A stretch of DNA of 64,000 nt. It comes from Polytrichum commune. Lineage: Eukaryota > Streptophyta > Polytrichopsida > Polytrichales > Polytrichaceae. Each line of letters begins with the position of its first letter. Positions within the stretch are counted from its first letter, which is position 1. Shown here in pieces: positions 1 to 13,884 of the stretch. The position numbers and the translations under genes are program-made. The notes under the pieces are model-generated. The model made no database searches, was not told the DNA's origin, and worked only from the letters and a program-made list of their open reading frames with translations. The stretch is from NCBI GenBank assembly GCA_950295325.1, contig OX485804.1, positions 66,378,033 through 66,442,032 on the forward strand, written 5' to 3'.

Positions 1-3000
1 CTTGACTTCTATGTGGAAGTTGTCCTGAGAAAGTGTCGAAAGTTTTGAGCCATCCTCCTTATTGAGGACAATTTCCGCAAGCTCCATGTCAAGAACTAAC
101 ATCAAAACCACACGGTCTTTCCCTTTACCCAACAATCCTTTGACCACGGAGTCCTTATGATTCATTGCAATCTTTGGGTTCCCATGTTCATCAATATCAC
201 CAACCACTTGCGGATTGATGGTGGTCACAATTCCATCTGCATTTGCAGACGTAGCTTGAGAATCATCATCTGCATCATCATCCTTCTTTGTACTCTTGTC
301 TTTATCATCGTCCTCTGCACCAAGATAACTGTTGTGTTGCCCAACTTTTTCTACCGGACCTCTTGGAGTAGAGTCTTCATTCTTGTCATTTTCCTTTGAA
401 ACATTGTGTGCATCCTCTTCTTTGTCTTCACCCTCATCGGGAGGCGAATTGTCGTTTGTTTTGGGTTGCACATCAGCAGTGATGGCGGTCACTAGATCCA
501 AAAGAGCAATCACAGTCGGTCGGTTGCAGTAGAATGACAGTGTTGAGAGTGACACCCGAACCTGTTGGCACATAACCCATTGCAGTGAGGATTGATGCAC
601 ACAAACTCAACTACTTGAACAGCCAGAAAAGCGAATGTATCTTGAACAATCTCAAGTCTTCAGAAAGATTCCCATTTTCCATATATTTCATCAAAAAAAC
701 AATCTATATATTAGAATTATGCTCTATCTCAACATGACTTTTGGTAGCAAGTTGGTTCTTTCACATACAACACCTTCCATCTTTGGTAAGTTTCTGGTGG
801 ATGCTTGGAAGTACTGTGGAGGTTTGAACAAAGAACATTCTACACTGGTTCATTGAGGGCTAAACTCATTTTGGCATGCCAAGAGGTGCTATATGACTTT
901 GGTCCTCCATGAACCGAAATAGGTTGCTCTTCATTCAAACCCAAACAGTTACTTTGAGCATGCACCACAAGAGTGGAAAGAAATTATTTAACATTGCACA
1001 CAAAACAGCCTATGGAAAGTTATAGGTGACCAACCAATTCCCAACAAAAGTCTCATCGAGTTCAGAGTAACTGTATTATTGCACACACACTTCTTTTATA
1101 TTACCTCCTTGTCAATATCCGTATACATCGGAGACTCTTGTGACGACATAATAACTTGGGCCTTCACGAAACTCCGCAGCCCTTCCTTGTCCATTATGTC
1201 TTGGTTGTCTCCATTCGGATTCGGTGATGCCGAACCTGGCAAAAGCCCAACCTCTCGTTTGAAGCTCGGAGGCTCACTTTCATCAGGCTCACCCCTATCT
1301 TCCGCATCATAAAATTTTGAAGCTGCATCAGACATACTGTCTTGCCGGTGCGAGCTGAATGATGATGAGCCACTCTCATTACCACTCTCATCATTTGCAT
1401 CAAAAAACCGTTCGTCTCCTGAACTCCCTGATTGATTCAATTTGGCTTTCTTTAGTTTCCTACCATGATTAAGTGACAGTTGTTTAATTCCACCTTTTCT
1501 CCCATTTTTCTCAGGACTATTATGCTCATCCTGCTTGTTGTCGCCGTTATGTTTCTCTTTAATGTAAGATCGTGCAAGGTATCGACACGAGATTCCCACA
1601 TGGCCATGGAACTTGTCCTCTATTTCTAGAGATTGTAAGACAGCTCCCACCAGCATGTCGTATTTCCTCATTACAAATTCCACCTGCAGAACCAGCCTTC
1701 ATTCAGTTGGCATAACTTGACACAAAAATTATTTGATCTCTATCTGACACACATCAAACAACCACTTGTAGTTTGGTGGGATAAAATATAATGCAGAATC
1801 TAATTCCAATAAAGAATAACCTTTCTAGGTCAAGAATCTATGATCTATTCAAGATATATATTTACCTCTCAGGGCCTGAATAACTGGAGAGTTTGAGTGA
1901 ATAGTTACCCTTCATAATGGCTCACATGCATATTGAAAGATCAATTGATATAGATATGAGTTATACTTTTAACTCGGTGAAACTTATGTTGGGAGGTGGT
2001 TGATTTGAGCAATCGACGAAAGAATAAGGAATGCATTGTGTGCAAAACAACCAACTCCCAACCAAAAGTCCCATTAAATTAGATTTGTTATGGTTACCAC
2101 TTTAAAAGGAGAACCATTACAAAGGTGCTGCACCAACAAAAAACTACAGTATAAAAGGGATATCACACAGAATAAGATAGTCGTGCAGCAACCATTGTTC
2201 ATGAAATATAAGAAGGGACACAGGTAACTTAAGAAGTTTGTTATTCACCTTAGTCCCAATTGCACGTAGTTCCAAAAGTGGCTTTTCAGGTTCTAACAAC
2301 AGCTTTGGTGTTGCATGGTCGATCTGTACAGATGAACCCAACCAATCAGCATCAGTAGGTAAAAGATCACATTTCCCGTACCATCACACATTACCTCCCT
2401 TCAAAAGATAAAATCGCAAAAGCCTCATTTACATAAAAGCCTCACCATCAATTCATTACTACAATAATCCAACCGTTACATGAATTTAGCTAGACTACTA
2501 AGATCCTGCCAAATTACTGTACTGGAAGGTAAATACCCACACTACTTTTTTAATCTACGCCAAGGTTATCAACTTACATCAAGGCTGTTGCTAACAACAA
2601 TCTTCAGTTCATCAAGGACGCCAGTCAAGAATATAGTTTCTTGCTCTGCTAGCTTTTGATCACTGCTCTCACTTGCACTTGAACCATCTTCTTTCGTATC
2701 ATCTTTCCCAGAATTTCCTCCCAAGATCCCTGTGACTGCAGCAGAGGACTGATTTTCCAAAACAATGTGCATTAGTGGACACATGTAGTCATCACCATAG
2801 GTCATCCTTCGTCATCAGGAAAAACCATACAGTAAGATGATCAAAAGCAACCATATTGGCCATGGCCTTGAATATATTTCTTATGGAAACCAATGTTGGC
2901 CTGATATCACCTTTTTTCTAATACCGGTAGGGTACAGGTAATTGAAAATTATTATTTTTTGACACCATTCAGGTCTATATACCATGCAAAAACCTTCCTA

Positions 3001-6000
3001 CCTAAACAAAGATTACCCTAGTATGGTATTTGGATGGTATCGACCCAAATAATAACTTGGATATGCAAAGATTATCTCATCTTGTGGTACCCACAAATAT
3101 CAATATTTGACTTGTATTACAATTGTGATGTGTGTCAGGTAGGTTCATTGATACCATCATTAATGTTGTGTATTAATACCAATCATTCATCTATATACCA
3201 CTCCAACATTGGTGGAAAACATTGAAAAGACGATTTTTTTTTTAAATGGATGTTATAAACTTGGAATGAAATTGCAAATCTTTACCGATGCTCGGTAAAT
3301 TGCCCCTGCAAAGCGCCCTTGCCAATCATTTCTTGAGTCTTCATCCTCAAACCGTAACAAGAGCGCATTAGCAGACTCTGCTACCTGTAGCCACAGGTAA
3401 AACCAGTTCATATATGAGTTGATTGATGCCTGAGCTTCAAAACCAAACAATATGATCCCTAATTTGGAGTTCCACAATAAGAACAAAGAACTAAATCTCT
3501 TTATGTATCCTCATGAAAATTGCAAGGGGCTTCTCAAATCGAACAGATTAAACTCAATATACCAAAAAAATTGTCTTTACAAAGAAGAACTCCTGCAAAT
3601 GTGTTCCAGTGAAACTTACCTTGTTATCAAGTTGCCCAGCATCGCAAATTGCCAAGACATTCTCAACTCCACCAACAGATTCTTTGGGGACATTAAATAC
3701 CTTTTTGCCTATCAGGCTACCCATAACAGAAACAAGGTATCACATTAGGAGACATACCATAGAATAACACGATTTGACATTATAGATCCAATTTACAAGA
3801 AGCGACTGACGCTATTCATGGCACTGCACACCATAAGTGAAGAACAACATCTTTAAAGTAAGCTTGATTTAATTCTGATGATTAGATGACATCTCAAAAA
3901 GCAGAAAAAAAATCATTCCAGACGGATTTGACATACGAATGATATGTTTTGTAAGTCCGAGAAGTCTTTGACTCCAATAAATAAAGAAAAGGCCCTGCCA
4001 ATGCACCAAAACGGCTTTCCCACTTCGCTTCCCTATGTCCAACTCCCTGCACAATGCAGTAGTTTAAGGAAATGTGCCCAAAACTAGGTAGACACTCTTA
4101 CCAGTCAAGTAAAATCTTAGGCAGGAGTTTCAAGTGACAAAATACCAAAAATAGACTTGAGTTTTGCAATTCCTCAAAGACTAGAATATCTTACGACTGC
4201 TCATCTTAGCTGCACAGATTGTGTGTCTATGACACAATTGCAATAACTCTTTAAAAATGATCCAGTGTTGTATTAAGCTGCTTTTATTACTGACCTTGCA
4301 ATAACAAAAAGTTAGAAAATTATGCATGTTCTAAAAATAAACTTTGTGTTTGTTCACTTAAGTTAGATTTCTTACCTTCCAGGAAAGGACTGACATTTCA
4401 CCATCAAAGTCTGGAGACTCATAGGGTCGGAAAGCTGAGTCATTTGCATCATCACCTGAGCCACCTGAAAATACCTCAACAACTTGCATAATCCGATGAT
4501 ACCGTGCGGGAGAAATCTGAAAACCAAGTGATTCCAACCTCACAGCCACACGAGTTGTTGGATACTTTGGATGTGGCACACAAATCTGCTCCACCAATCA
4601 AATCAATCGAGTTTAAACATTAGACGGTTCAACAAAAACTAAAGGAAATTTCTCAGATAGTAGTCACTTGCTCCTGTTTCCCAGCAAGCAAATATTTGGG
4701 ACAACAGAGTTATCCTTTAACTCAGTAGGACTTTTCATTATGAGTTGGTACCCTATAATTTCCTATTGGGTGTTTTGCATACAGAATCAATAATTTCTTT
4801 TCACTTGTGGTGCATGCTTGGAGGTAGAGTTTGAATTTGAATGAAGAGTCACCTATTTTCGCTCAGTGAGGGCCCAATTCATTTTAGCAACTCTTGGGAT
4901 GCCAAATGATTTTGACCCTCAATGAACCAATATAGAATGTTCTTTCATTCAAACCTCCACACTAGCACTATCCCCAAACATGCACTAAAAACTTACCAAA
5001 CATGGAAGGTGATGTGTGCAAAACACCCAACTCCCAGCCAAGAGTCCTGTTGAGTCGGCAGATAACTAAAACATAAATCTTGGGCTAAATTTTACACATA
5101 TGAAGATCTCCGTCCTTACTTGTTCAGATCAGTATGAAAACTCAACATTGCTGTCACTGGCAAGATTGGAAAATCTTACCACATGTCATCATGTTTCTCA
5201 GCAGAAGTATGACTGCATACCTGTTCGAGTGCAATCGTCATTCCAGTTTTCTCCAGCATAGGCAAAAAAAAGAGATCTCCAGAATCCAAGTCATCTGAAC
5301 TCTTCCCCTTCCCCTTTTTATCTTTGAACCTGTCATCCTTCTGAATATCCGAAAAATCATCCACCTGTTGAACATTATCACTTGCACCCTCCTCTTTTCC
5401 TTCAACATCGTCATTGTCAGCATTTTCAGATTCCTTCCCATCTTTGAGTTGGGGCCGTGAATGTTCAACTTGAAGCCTTCCAGTTTTAGAGCTCACTATA
5501 TACTGCTTACGCCAGTCAAAATCCCCGTCTACTAAGAAGGCCGAAATGTCTGTAAGACCCATGCGGAATCGCATGTAAAGCTGATTCTCTTCAGATGAGT
5601 TGTCGATGGATCCATCCTCCTAACAAACCCAGAAATAACCAGGTTATATTCCCACACAGTGTTGAAAATCTATTCATCAGCACTAAACCCATCTTTGGAA
5701 TTACACCCAATGATAATCATTGTCACATTGAGCCTAGACTTGTACCCAAGCTCGATATAAATTCAAGATATTTCTTAACATACACCCCAAAAAACAGCAA
5801 TCAGAATTGCAGAAGATGCATTGTGAAGAGTGAACAACAGACTAAATAGAAGATCAGGATGTTAAACATACCGGTAACGTCTTGATAGTGAAGTATCCCA
5901 AATCAAGGAACATCTTACACTGATGCTGACCATCGGGATAGAAATTGGTCGGAATAGTAACCTTTGGTGCAGCGATGTCAAGGTCTAAAGAAAACCTGTA

Positions 6001-9000
6001 CAAGAATACATTAGCAGAAGTAACCTCAGCAATTTTTGACACTAACCATTTGAGACTAGGTCCAAGTTTTGCCTCAAATTAGTAGGACTAATCATAACTT
6101 GTACATCTACAACTACTTCGATCTTTTGTCTGTCATTGTAAATGTTGATTGTTCACGTGATTTCAACCATCATAAAGTGATGTAACCTACTGCATAATCT
6201 TACAGATTTCAGGATATTTGAATCGAGTTTGTATCTAAAAGATACCATAGCAAAGAGATGATCTGTCTCAAACAAACTCATCTTACTTGGGTTTATTCTT
6301 CAGAGCGTCATTCAGTTGCTGCTGAGCATTTTTAGAGACTTCATTCACAGTTGACTGCACATGAAGACAAACCACACATTAACCTCAATGAGAACTTAAG
6401 TTCCAAGGTCTGATGCAATAACCAGGCAGTTTTGGAAACCAGATGTCTTGATAAAAGATATGTTGCAATTTCAAGAGTTGGAATCTATTTGTTTTGTTAA
6501 TAATCAGGTAATTTCAAGAATCCTTTTTATAAGAACAGTATTATAAACCTGCAAGGCTGCAGCTGTCTGGAGGGCAACATCTCGACTGACGGCCTCTTTG
6601 CTTGAAAAGAACTGAGTAATCCTATTGATGCTCTGCATTAACACCTGAAATTTGACCATCAAGTGAAAAATAATTAGAATTCAAAACGACAAATCAGCAA
6701 CTTTTGCACTTCTTTGAAAAATAGAATACAATTCTCAAAAACAATAAAAAATCAACAAATTAAAGGCACACGTATTGGATAATACAGTGAAGGCAGCTCT
6801 GATCACCGTGGTCATCGAAATTAAACCTTCCTTGCCTGAACATGCTCAACCACAAAACCACAATTCTATAGATTGGACATTATTCAGCCCACAGATTATG
6901 CAAAGGTATGCATGCTAGATTATACTTACAGTCACATAGCAAGGAGCAGCCTTTGCTTCCAATGACCAATCCAACTCCTTGTCCCATGGGCTTAAGGTAA
7001 AAGTTCCAAAAAGAGATTTCTCGTCCGTTGCACTCTGCAATTCATGAATATGTTGTCAGAGATGTGTAAAACAAACCCCAGGTGTCAAAAACCCACAATG
7101 GCCCACCGTCTGAGGAATTGTCATTGTTCTGTGTCCTCCTGACTATCCTTAACCCTGAATGGTTCAAGCCCAATTTGGACCTCAGGTGTCATACAGAGGG
7201 GTTTAAGATTACTTCTCCATAGTTTTATCTTACAATGTCAAAGTGAATCTATCCAAAATTAGCCCATTCATCATATGCATGGCTCCATTCGGAGCATTAA
7301 AATATATGAATTTTGGAATATAGAGATTTGAGCTCATATAAATGAGCTAGACTCAGATACATACCACGTATATCTAATCTTTGTTTAGTAATGTCTACAT
7401 GAGTGATGTACCTATTTGATTAAATGCAGAAAAACCTCCTTAGTGTAACAACAGCCAGGACAAGGCCACTATAACAATTTTAGGGCTCCAAACACAACAC
7501 ATACCTCACCAAGCAGTCCTTCGGGGGTGGAGATCTTATACGAGTTTAGTCCAACGTTAAAAACCTTTGTTTCAGGATATAACTGAATCCCACACCCAAG
7601 GCCTTCAGATGTTAGCTCTAAGATGCACTCCCCTGCTGCTGAGAGTAATCTTGTTCCATTGTGCTTCATTTGCACTTCAACCAAAGTGTGTAGCATGTTG
7701 GGTTGATCCTGTCCAGGAACAAGAGGTGACGGTTTGCCTTCTTCGTAACCTATGATTTGGTTCACTTTGCTCCAGTCATCATCTGTAAATTCTTTTGCAT
7801 CAGGGTCATTATTACCACCTCCACCCCTGCCCAGATCATTCAAAACTCAAATTTAGTAGCCCTCAACAACAATTATAGCCAAACTCTAGGATTACAGCTC
7901 TACAAAAACTCTACATTTCATAAGAAAAAATGCCCCATTCACAATAATGATAAAAATGAAGGAAATTTATGGTGAGAAGGTGAATTTCAAAGAGTCAACA
8001 AAGCTTGGCCACCCATGAACACATAAGATTTGTTCATTGTTTTTTTTTTCCCAGATGATGACATCCTTTTGCGAAGTTACTAAATCTTTGACGATGTGAT
8101 CAATCGAAGTGAAGTACATCTTCGTGACATCTGAAAGGAATTGTGAAAAGAATCTCTTAAATACATAGAATCGAGGAGGTGCAAGTAACACTAGAAAATA
8201 AGTTAAGAAGACTCACCATCCAAATGGCCACCAGGTACTCTTTGCTTGTCGCTCCTGTTCATCCTTCTTTCGTTCCTGATCCACAAATGCATGGGCCAAC
8301 ATCCTACCAAACAAGAAAACATGATGATTTTCAAGACTAAGTTTACAGAAGTTGAAAATTCCGTATGAAAATCAAAAATAGAATATAAATAGTTCAAGTA
8401 CTAGTCTCCACACCCAAGCACACTTGTTGTGATGGTTGTACCAAAATCCATTAAGTGCAGGGTACAACTTTTCACTCTTGGTGCAGTGACAAGATTGAAG
8501 AATAGAACACCATCATTTACCTCCATTGGATGATAATCTCGGAATCAAGTTGTCGGTCCATATCCCTAATATCTTTATTGTCATTGACAGATGTGGCCTT
8601 CGGATTTGCCTGGAGAACCTCAATGTACTTTTGGACATATTGTTTACGCATACGGGAATATGTCAGAATCTGTTGCCATGACAGGTGTCCACTGAAACAA
8701 CAGAAATATGAAACTTGTCAAGGCCTGCATGCCAATCATGTAGGCGGCAAATCTGGTACATGATTCGCCTATCAATCCATGGTGCATCAAAACTGCCCAC
8801 TGATTGATTATCAATAAATTAGCAAAAATTGATCTTCTTACTCTTGCATAATCATAATATTTCAAAGGATGACATTGTTTCACAACAAAAGTGTGACTCA
8901 GCCCAAAGCATTGTGCTTATTCTCCTGTTACATCTTACGAGTATGCGGTACTATAAGTTGACTGGAAGATATATTTTCCACAATTCTCCAGTTCCTCAAC

Positions 9001-12000
9001 AACTATCAAAAATTCAGGAGGCCTCACCGAGCTTTCTTTTGGTCTTCAGAGATGGCAGTGTAAGCATAAAGCCACCATGCTTTCTTGTCCTCCAAAATAG
9101 AGACATTAGGACGATAGCGTGCATACTGCACACGCTTAGTAAATGTCGAGATGTTTTCAGCTAATTTCAACACATCTCGATATTGTTTCTGCAGGACAAG
9201 AACGAACAGTTAAACAACTCACTCCTTCCATTTTTAGAATCTCACATGTTCGGGAATGAAAGGTTCAGCTCAGGCACAAGGCATACTAATATGAACAACT
9301 TTGCACTTTAGCCATTGTCAGCCAAAGAAAGTAAACTACAACCATCGCAACTACTCCCAATTACACTGTATATCATAGTTGGGCAAGTGTAGTTGTGATT
9401 ATAGTTGTCATCAATGCAATTTATCCCTCCTTATCCTCAAACTTAGAGTCACAGAAAGCAAACTGCAACCACCAACCACCAAAACGGTGTTTATATGTAA
9501 ATGCACCTTCAGAATCAGTAAACTCAAATTGTAAAACCGCCTATCCATTATTTCTCATATTCGAAGAAACACAAAATTCAATTAAATACCTCAGACAAGC
9601 TGATTGTAACATCGTCCAGTATGGCAACAGCTTTTTGGGCAGGCGCTTCAGGTTCTCGTGTGTCCTTCTGACCAAGTTTGAAGTACCTTGCAATGCCACC
9701 AACAGGTTCTAGGACATAATTGTGGTCTTCTATCCACCCAGGTTTCTCCCCTTCAAAGGCGGATGGTTCTTCCTTCATTCCTGGTAAGAACACCTGTATG
9801 CAAATAACAAACCCCTGTTCAGTTCAGACATCTCAACTCAAGGCTAATAATCTCAGCATACGGACTCCAACTTGTATGCAAGCAGGAAGACCCAGCATTA
9901 CTATCCTACATTGTGTCCACCAGAAAACAATAGTAGAATGCTTAAGCACTTAGTAAATACACTAAATCTGGTGAGTATGGCACCTTATTCCAATCTTTAG
10001 GCACAAGCTCCTCCCATGATTTTTCCATAGGCCAGGGTTTGGTATCTGTGTCAAAATAGAATGATAACCGATTCAACTCCCCAGACTGCACATTTGAAAT
10101 CCACATATCAGTATCGACATAAAACACACAAACTCCAAGGCACAATGACATGCGTGATTGTCAAGATAAATGAAACCATGGACTCGCCTTTTGAATTCGA
10201 TCCAAAGCACCGCCAGTGACAAATGTCTCCTTGCCACTCTCATCAACAGTAACTGCAGCTAGCTTAGCGAGTGTTAAACCCGCAGCAAAAGGGTGCCCAT
10301 CATTGCTGATCACAAATGACCAAATTGTCAGGCTTTTGAAAATCTGGTCTACCACTAAGAACAGAAGATAACACATACAGAAATAAATTCGAATTCAGAA
10401 AGCAGGTAAATCTCAATGCTCTAGAGAACCCAAACACACAGATCGTAGTAGCAAAGGAGAACCCAAGAAATTAGTTGTTTGACTTTGCACTGAAATCATC
10501 ATAAATCATATAACAATTCTCAATCATTGCAACTGGAAGTCAATGTTAGCAGTAATATGGAAAACAAATACAGGAGAATGTCGTAATTCACCTCTCTGTG
10601 TCCTCATAACGGATGTGGATATTGGTAATTGAGAGCTTTAAATTCCCAATGACAGTACTGATGAGGGAACCTAGCCATGATGAATTGCTCTGTAAATCAT
10701 CAACACCCTTCCAGCCTCAGTCTCTATACATTTAGTAACAAATCCACATATTAGTTGTACAGAATTACAACTAGAACAATCACACCCATCTTAGAGGATC
10801 ATGAGACAGCTACACTAAACATATTAGTTACTGTGTGTGCCATATTAATTGGAGTGGTCTTCATGACTTGTCATGTAGCACCAAGTCTCATATGACACTC
10901 TCTCTTCTTGCCACCCTGTGCTTGCAAGCCAATTAATGTGGGTCGATGATGAGCCACACGAAATCAGATCTTTACTGTAGTCCATTACTCAGTGCAAATG
11001 TACCCGGGATGATCATACTGATCAAGTTCACACTGGCTCCAAGTAATAGCTTGGTAAAATTGTCAAATTGTACAGTGAAATGACAAGTCAAAACTGGGAA
11101 GCTATTCGCTTACAGCTTCTTCTTTTTTCTTGGCATCTTGGTTTGTAACCACAAGCTTCTCTTCCTCATCCTGCACATAAGGTAAGTAACTTGTCATAGA
11201 GAACTTTGCGATGATCTGGTACCCAGCTTTTTTTGTGCTCTGTCCTTCCCCCTAGAGAGATATTGAAACACTTCAAGCAGTGTATTATCTGGGAATGAAA
11301 GGATAACTCCATAGCACAAGCTTATGAGATATTCCACTACCCAAGACAAGACCGCTCATGAGTGAATACATGGCAGTGAGTCACATCAAAAAAAATTCAT
11401 TAACCAGGTGTAATCATAGCCAATAGAAATTGAGTACATCAGCATAACAAATTCCAAAAATTTGCTACCCTCAACTTCCAACTGCTCTTAGTAGGTTATG
11501 TGGAATTTTATTCGTTATGTCATCAAACTTGTTCATCTATATAGAATTGACACTGTACTGCACACATTTGCATGTTTTTTTATCAGAGCATCTCACCAAC
11601 TTCACATTGCTCACCAATTTTGTTCACTTTGGTGTGATACGTATATTGCATTCAAAAACACGTACCCGCACATGCGAATTTTTTGCTTCTTGCACAGAGT
11701 CAGCATCACCTCCTTCCACATTTGTAGCTGGCTCAGCTAGAATAAAAATGCGGTCGAGTTCCACTACCACAGGTTCCTGACCTAGCCGGCTCCAGGGAAC
11801 CTAAAAATCAACAAATAACACAAATGTAACTCAGCAGACAAAAGCAGAGGCAAACGATTGCAGGTATATGTCTCCAGAGGTTGAAGTGCGAAGCCCAAGT
11901 GCTTTTCTAACACCAATGTAGATGCTTTCTCAGATCTTGTGCGTTAATATAATGTTTCGACTTAGGATCCTCACATATCCTGGGTATTTGCCCTCGAAAA

Positions 12001-13884
12001 GCAACAAATCTCATGGATAACAGACCTTTAATTTCACCGACCCGAGAAAACCGGCCTTGACTTTTATGGGCAACTTCAGAGCATTGAGAGCCTCCGGCTT
12101 GAGCTGCATGTTGGTAAGCTCCACATTTCCTGCAATCAACATCATCGGCTTTAGTTGTTGTATTCCACGTTAAACACTTTCGAATTTCTGCGCCCCGGAA
12201 ATTTCAGCATTTTTCAGACACTCACAAGCACTCTGGTCAAGTGTCAAATGGTGTCCAGCTACCGAATTCCTTTCAATGAAACTCAGGCAAGACTATGTTG
12301 GAGGAGTCGTAGGTACAGATATGAAGCATGACAAAAATACGATATCTACGACCATTCCACATTATAGAAGACGCCGGGAATGGGTGTAGATTGTAGCCAG
12401 ACGAATATGCCTCTTTCAGAAATGACTATTCTTCAAGTTACTCAGGTTCAGGGTTTAGCGAAACTCAGATCACTTGTCCACCCACTTCCAACCACTACAA
12501 TTTTTTGCTCGACTGCATTTTCCTAAATTGACTTTCCATCCAAATATTATGATTCACCAACGATAGGTAGATGAGAGATCCTGAAAATGGACAATGAAGT
12601 ACATGATATGAATCTCTCCAGAAGGGACAGAGGTCGAATCAACAACTAGAACTTATGGGAATAAAAAGACTGCCAGGTTCACTGACAGAAAGAACATCCT
12701 ACAGCACTACAAACACAGCATTCTTAAGCATGTGCACGAACGTTCTCATTCCATTCTAGCTTCAAAAATAGATTTCCAAGGATTAAGGTCCTTGAGTACA
12801 TACATGACTGCCGAGGATAGTCAAGTGGCACTATGCTTCATTCGTCGACACCAATCTCATTCACAAAATATTGTAATGAAAAGTTTCCTCCCAAATGGAA
12901 ACATTCTTAGGTTATCCGGATTACTTAGGAATTGTTTACCGGAACCACAATAGTCTACTTAAGAATGTTATGAAGGTAAGGTTTCAATTGTAAGTCGAGG
13001 ATCTTAGCTTCTTTGGACGAAAAAAACTGTCTCACAAAACAAGTCATGATAGTAAACTTCGTAAGCTGCACATTATGTCCCAATGCTACATTAGCTGTAA
13101 AGAAATGTCGATCCAGGGATTGGCACCAAAACACTATGCCTCGTAAGGGTTGTCAAGTGGCTCCGAAGAAAGTTGCGTAGTCTCCTTCAAGGATGACTGA
13201 AGGTAGAGAGGCACATTAATAACATGAAGATGTTATATGGAGGTGCCATACTCCAATTCTTAAAACAAGGCCATATCGCTGCACCTATTTTCGCTGAAGA
13301 AGAGATTAGATCGGCAGGATTCTCAAGCAATTCAAACAACAGCATGGACACGACTACACGAGCATCGATAAAAACCCTTCGTACCGATTCTTCAAAGCAA
13401 TTTCAAATGTGCGTCTCTATGAACATGAAAGATTCTGTTCACTGAAATACATGCTCATGTGTTCATATAAAATTCTCCTCTCACTGAAACCCTTTGAATC
13501 TTCTTTTGGCTATGGTAATGCCACGATAGTATTAATCAACCCATGAGCCGATCGCCATGAATTTTAGAGGATGCAGCTAATAGTAGTGTTTCCTTGCTCA
13601 TGGGTTCATGCTCATCCATACTCATATGTTCACATGTAATCTCCCAAACACCGACCAATCCCATCAGTAGAATTGGAACCCTTTGAATCTTTTCTGATTG
13701 TGGTAATGCCACGAAGTATAAATTAAGCCATGAGCCGATCGCCATGAATTTGAGAGGATGCAGCTAATAAGAGTAGGTAGTGTTTACCTTGCCATACGGA
13801 GACTTTGAGAGCTTCTTTGGAGAGTCCCTTGACATAGTTGCCAAGGTACTTCTCCAAGTAGAACGCCAACTGCTCTTCCAACAT
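1..13884 (-). CDS. VPS13M1-like: VPS13-type bridge-like lipid transfer protein, N-terminal part (25 exons, runs off left edge)
   Basis: VPS13 proteins are rod-like lipid channels at membrane contact sites. The start at 13884 gives MLEEQLAFYLEKYLG, then KPEALNALKLP and VPWSRLGQEPV, the classic chorein N-terminus. Exons (plus coordinates, read right to left), all in phase: 13788-13884, 12026-12129, 11666-11800, 11114-11170, 10592-10689, 10188-10305, 9984-10085, 9590-9793, 9028-9188, 8521-8691, 8217-8303, 7505-7826, 6930-7034, 6549-6644, 6287-6354, 5872-5995, 5221-5619, 4376-4585, 3937-4046, 3620-3716, 3286-3384, 2578-2748, 2249-2323, 1105-1683, 1-561. Total 1,450 codons with no stop. Residues about 870-988 form a PH domain ending in WQGRFAGAIYRAS, which marks the plant VPS13M1/M2 type (Arabidopsis At4g17140/At1g48090) rather than SHRUBBY. 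Exon 25 carries VKGLLGKGKDRVV, typical of the family. Acidic low-complexity linkers lie in exons 17, 24 and 25. The intron after exon 6 has a GC donor. The Arabidopsis proteins are about 4,200 residues, so roughly a third is here. The family call is firm; the M1 versus M2 assignment is inference. Confidence 0.95.
728..1065. mobile_element. MITE in VPS13 intron 24 (family with GGACTTTTGG termini)
   Basis: The left end (CTCAACATGACTTTTGGTAG) and the reverse complement of the right end (CTGAACTCGATGAGACTTTT) match, followed on both sides by a GTTGG and GTTTTGTGTGC-like stretch. The arms extend inward and make the element largely a fold-back. Related copies lie at 1971-2080 and 4719-5055 in other introns of the same gene. 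No open reading frame; no clear target duplication seen. Confidence 0.6.
1971..2080. mobile_element. Short MITE copy in VPS13 intron 23
   Basis: Begins AACTCGGTGAAACTTATGTT and ends, on the opposite strand, AATTTAATGGGACTTTTGG, followed by TTGGGAGTTGGTTGTTTTGC. These are the terminal motifs of the copies at 728-1065 and 4719-5055. At about 110 bp it is an internally deleted copy, mostly the two ends. Confidence 0.5.
4719..5055. mobile_element. Fold-back MITE in VPS13 intron 17
   Basis: Left end AACTCAGTAGGACTTTTC and reverse-complemented right end GACTCAACAGGACTCTTGG match, and the similarity runs inward through GGGTGTTTTGCA and CTCAGTGAGGGCCCAATTCA, giving arms well over 100 bp. It is the longest of three copies of one family in introns of this gene. 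Non-coding. Confidence 0.6.
10815..10980. repeat. Dispersed repeat in VPS13 intron 4
   Basis: The stretch around TGGTCTTCATGACTTGTCATG, then TAGCACCAAGTCTCATATGAC, recurs in reverse complement at about 51,990-52,080, 41 kb away. Both copies are flanked by AATTAATGTGGG/GTGGGCCACAC-like sequence. It is probably a non-autonomous DNA transposon; clear ends were not found. Confidence 0.45.
13451..13795. repeat. Tandem duplication of the VPS13 exon 1 / intron 1 boundary
   Basis: Two imperfect copies (about 13,451-13,600 and 13,625-13,795) share CCCTTTGAATCTT, GGTAATGCCACGA, ATGAGCCGATCGCCATGAAT and GAGGATGCAGCTAATA. The right copy runs into exon 1 and holds the working donor (minus strand GCAAG/GTAAACAC). 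The left copy has GCAAGGAAACAC at the matching place, so its donor is lost. The duplication lies inside the 1.66-kb first intron. Confidence 0.65.
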
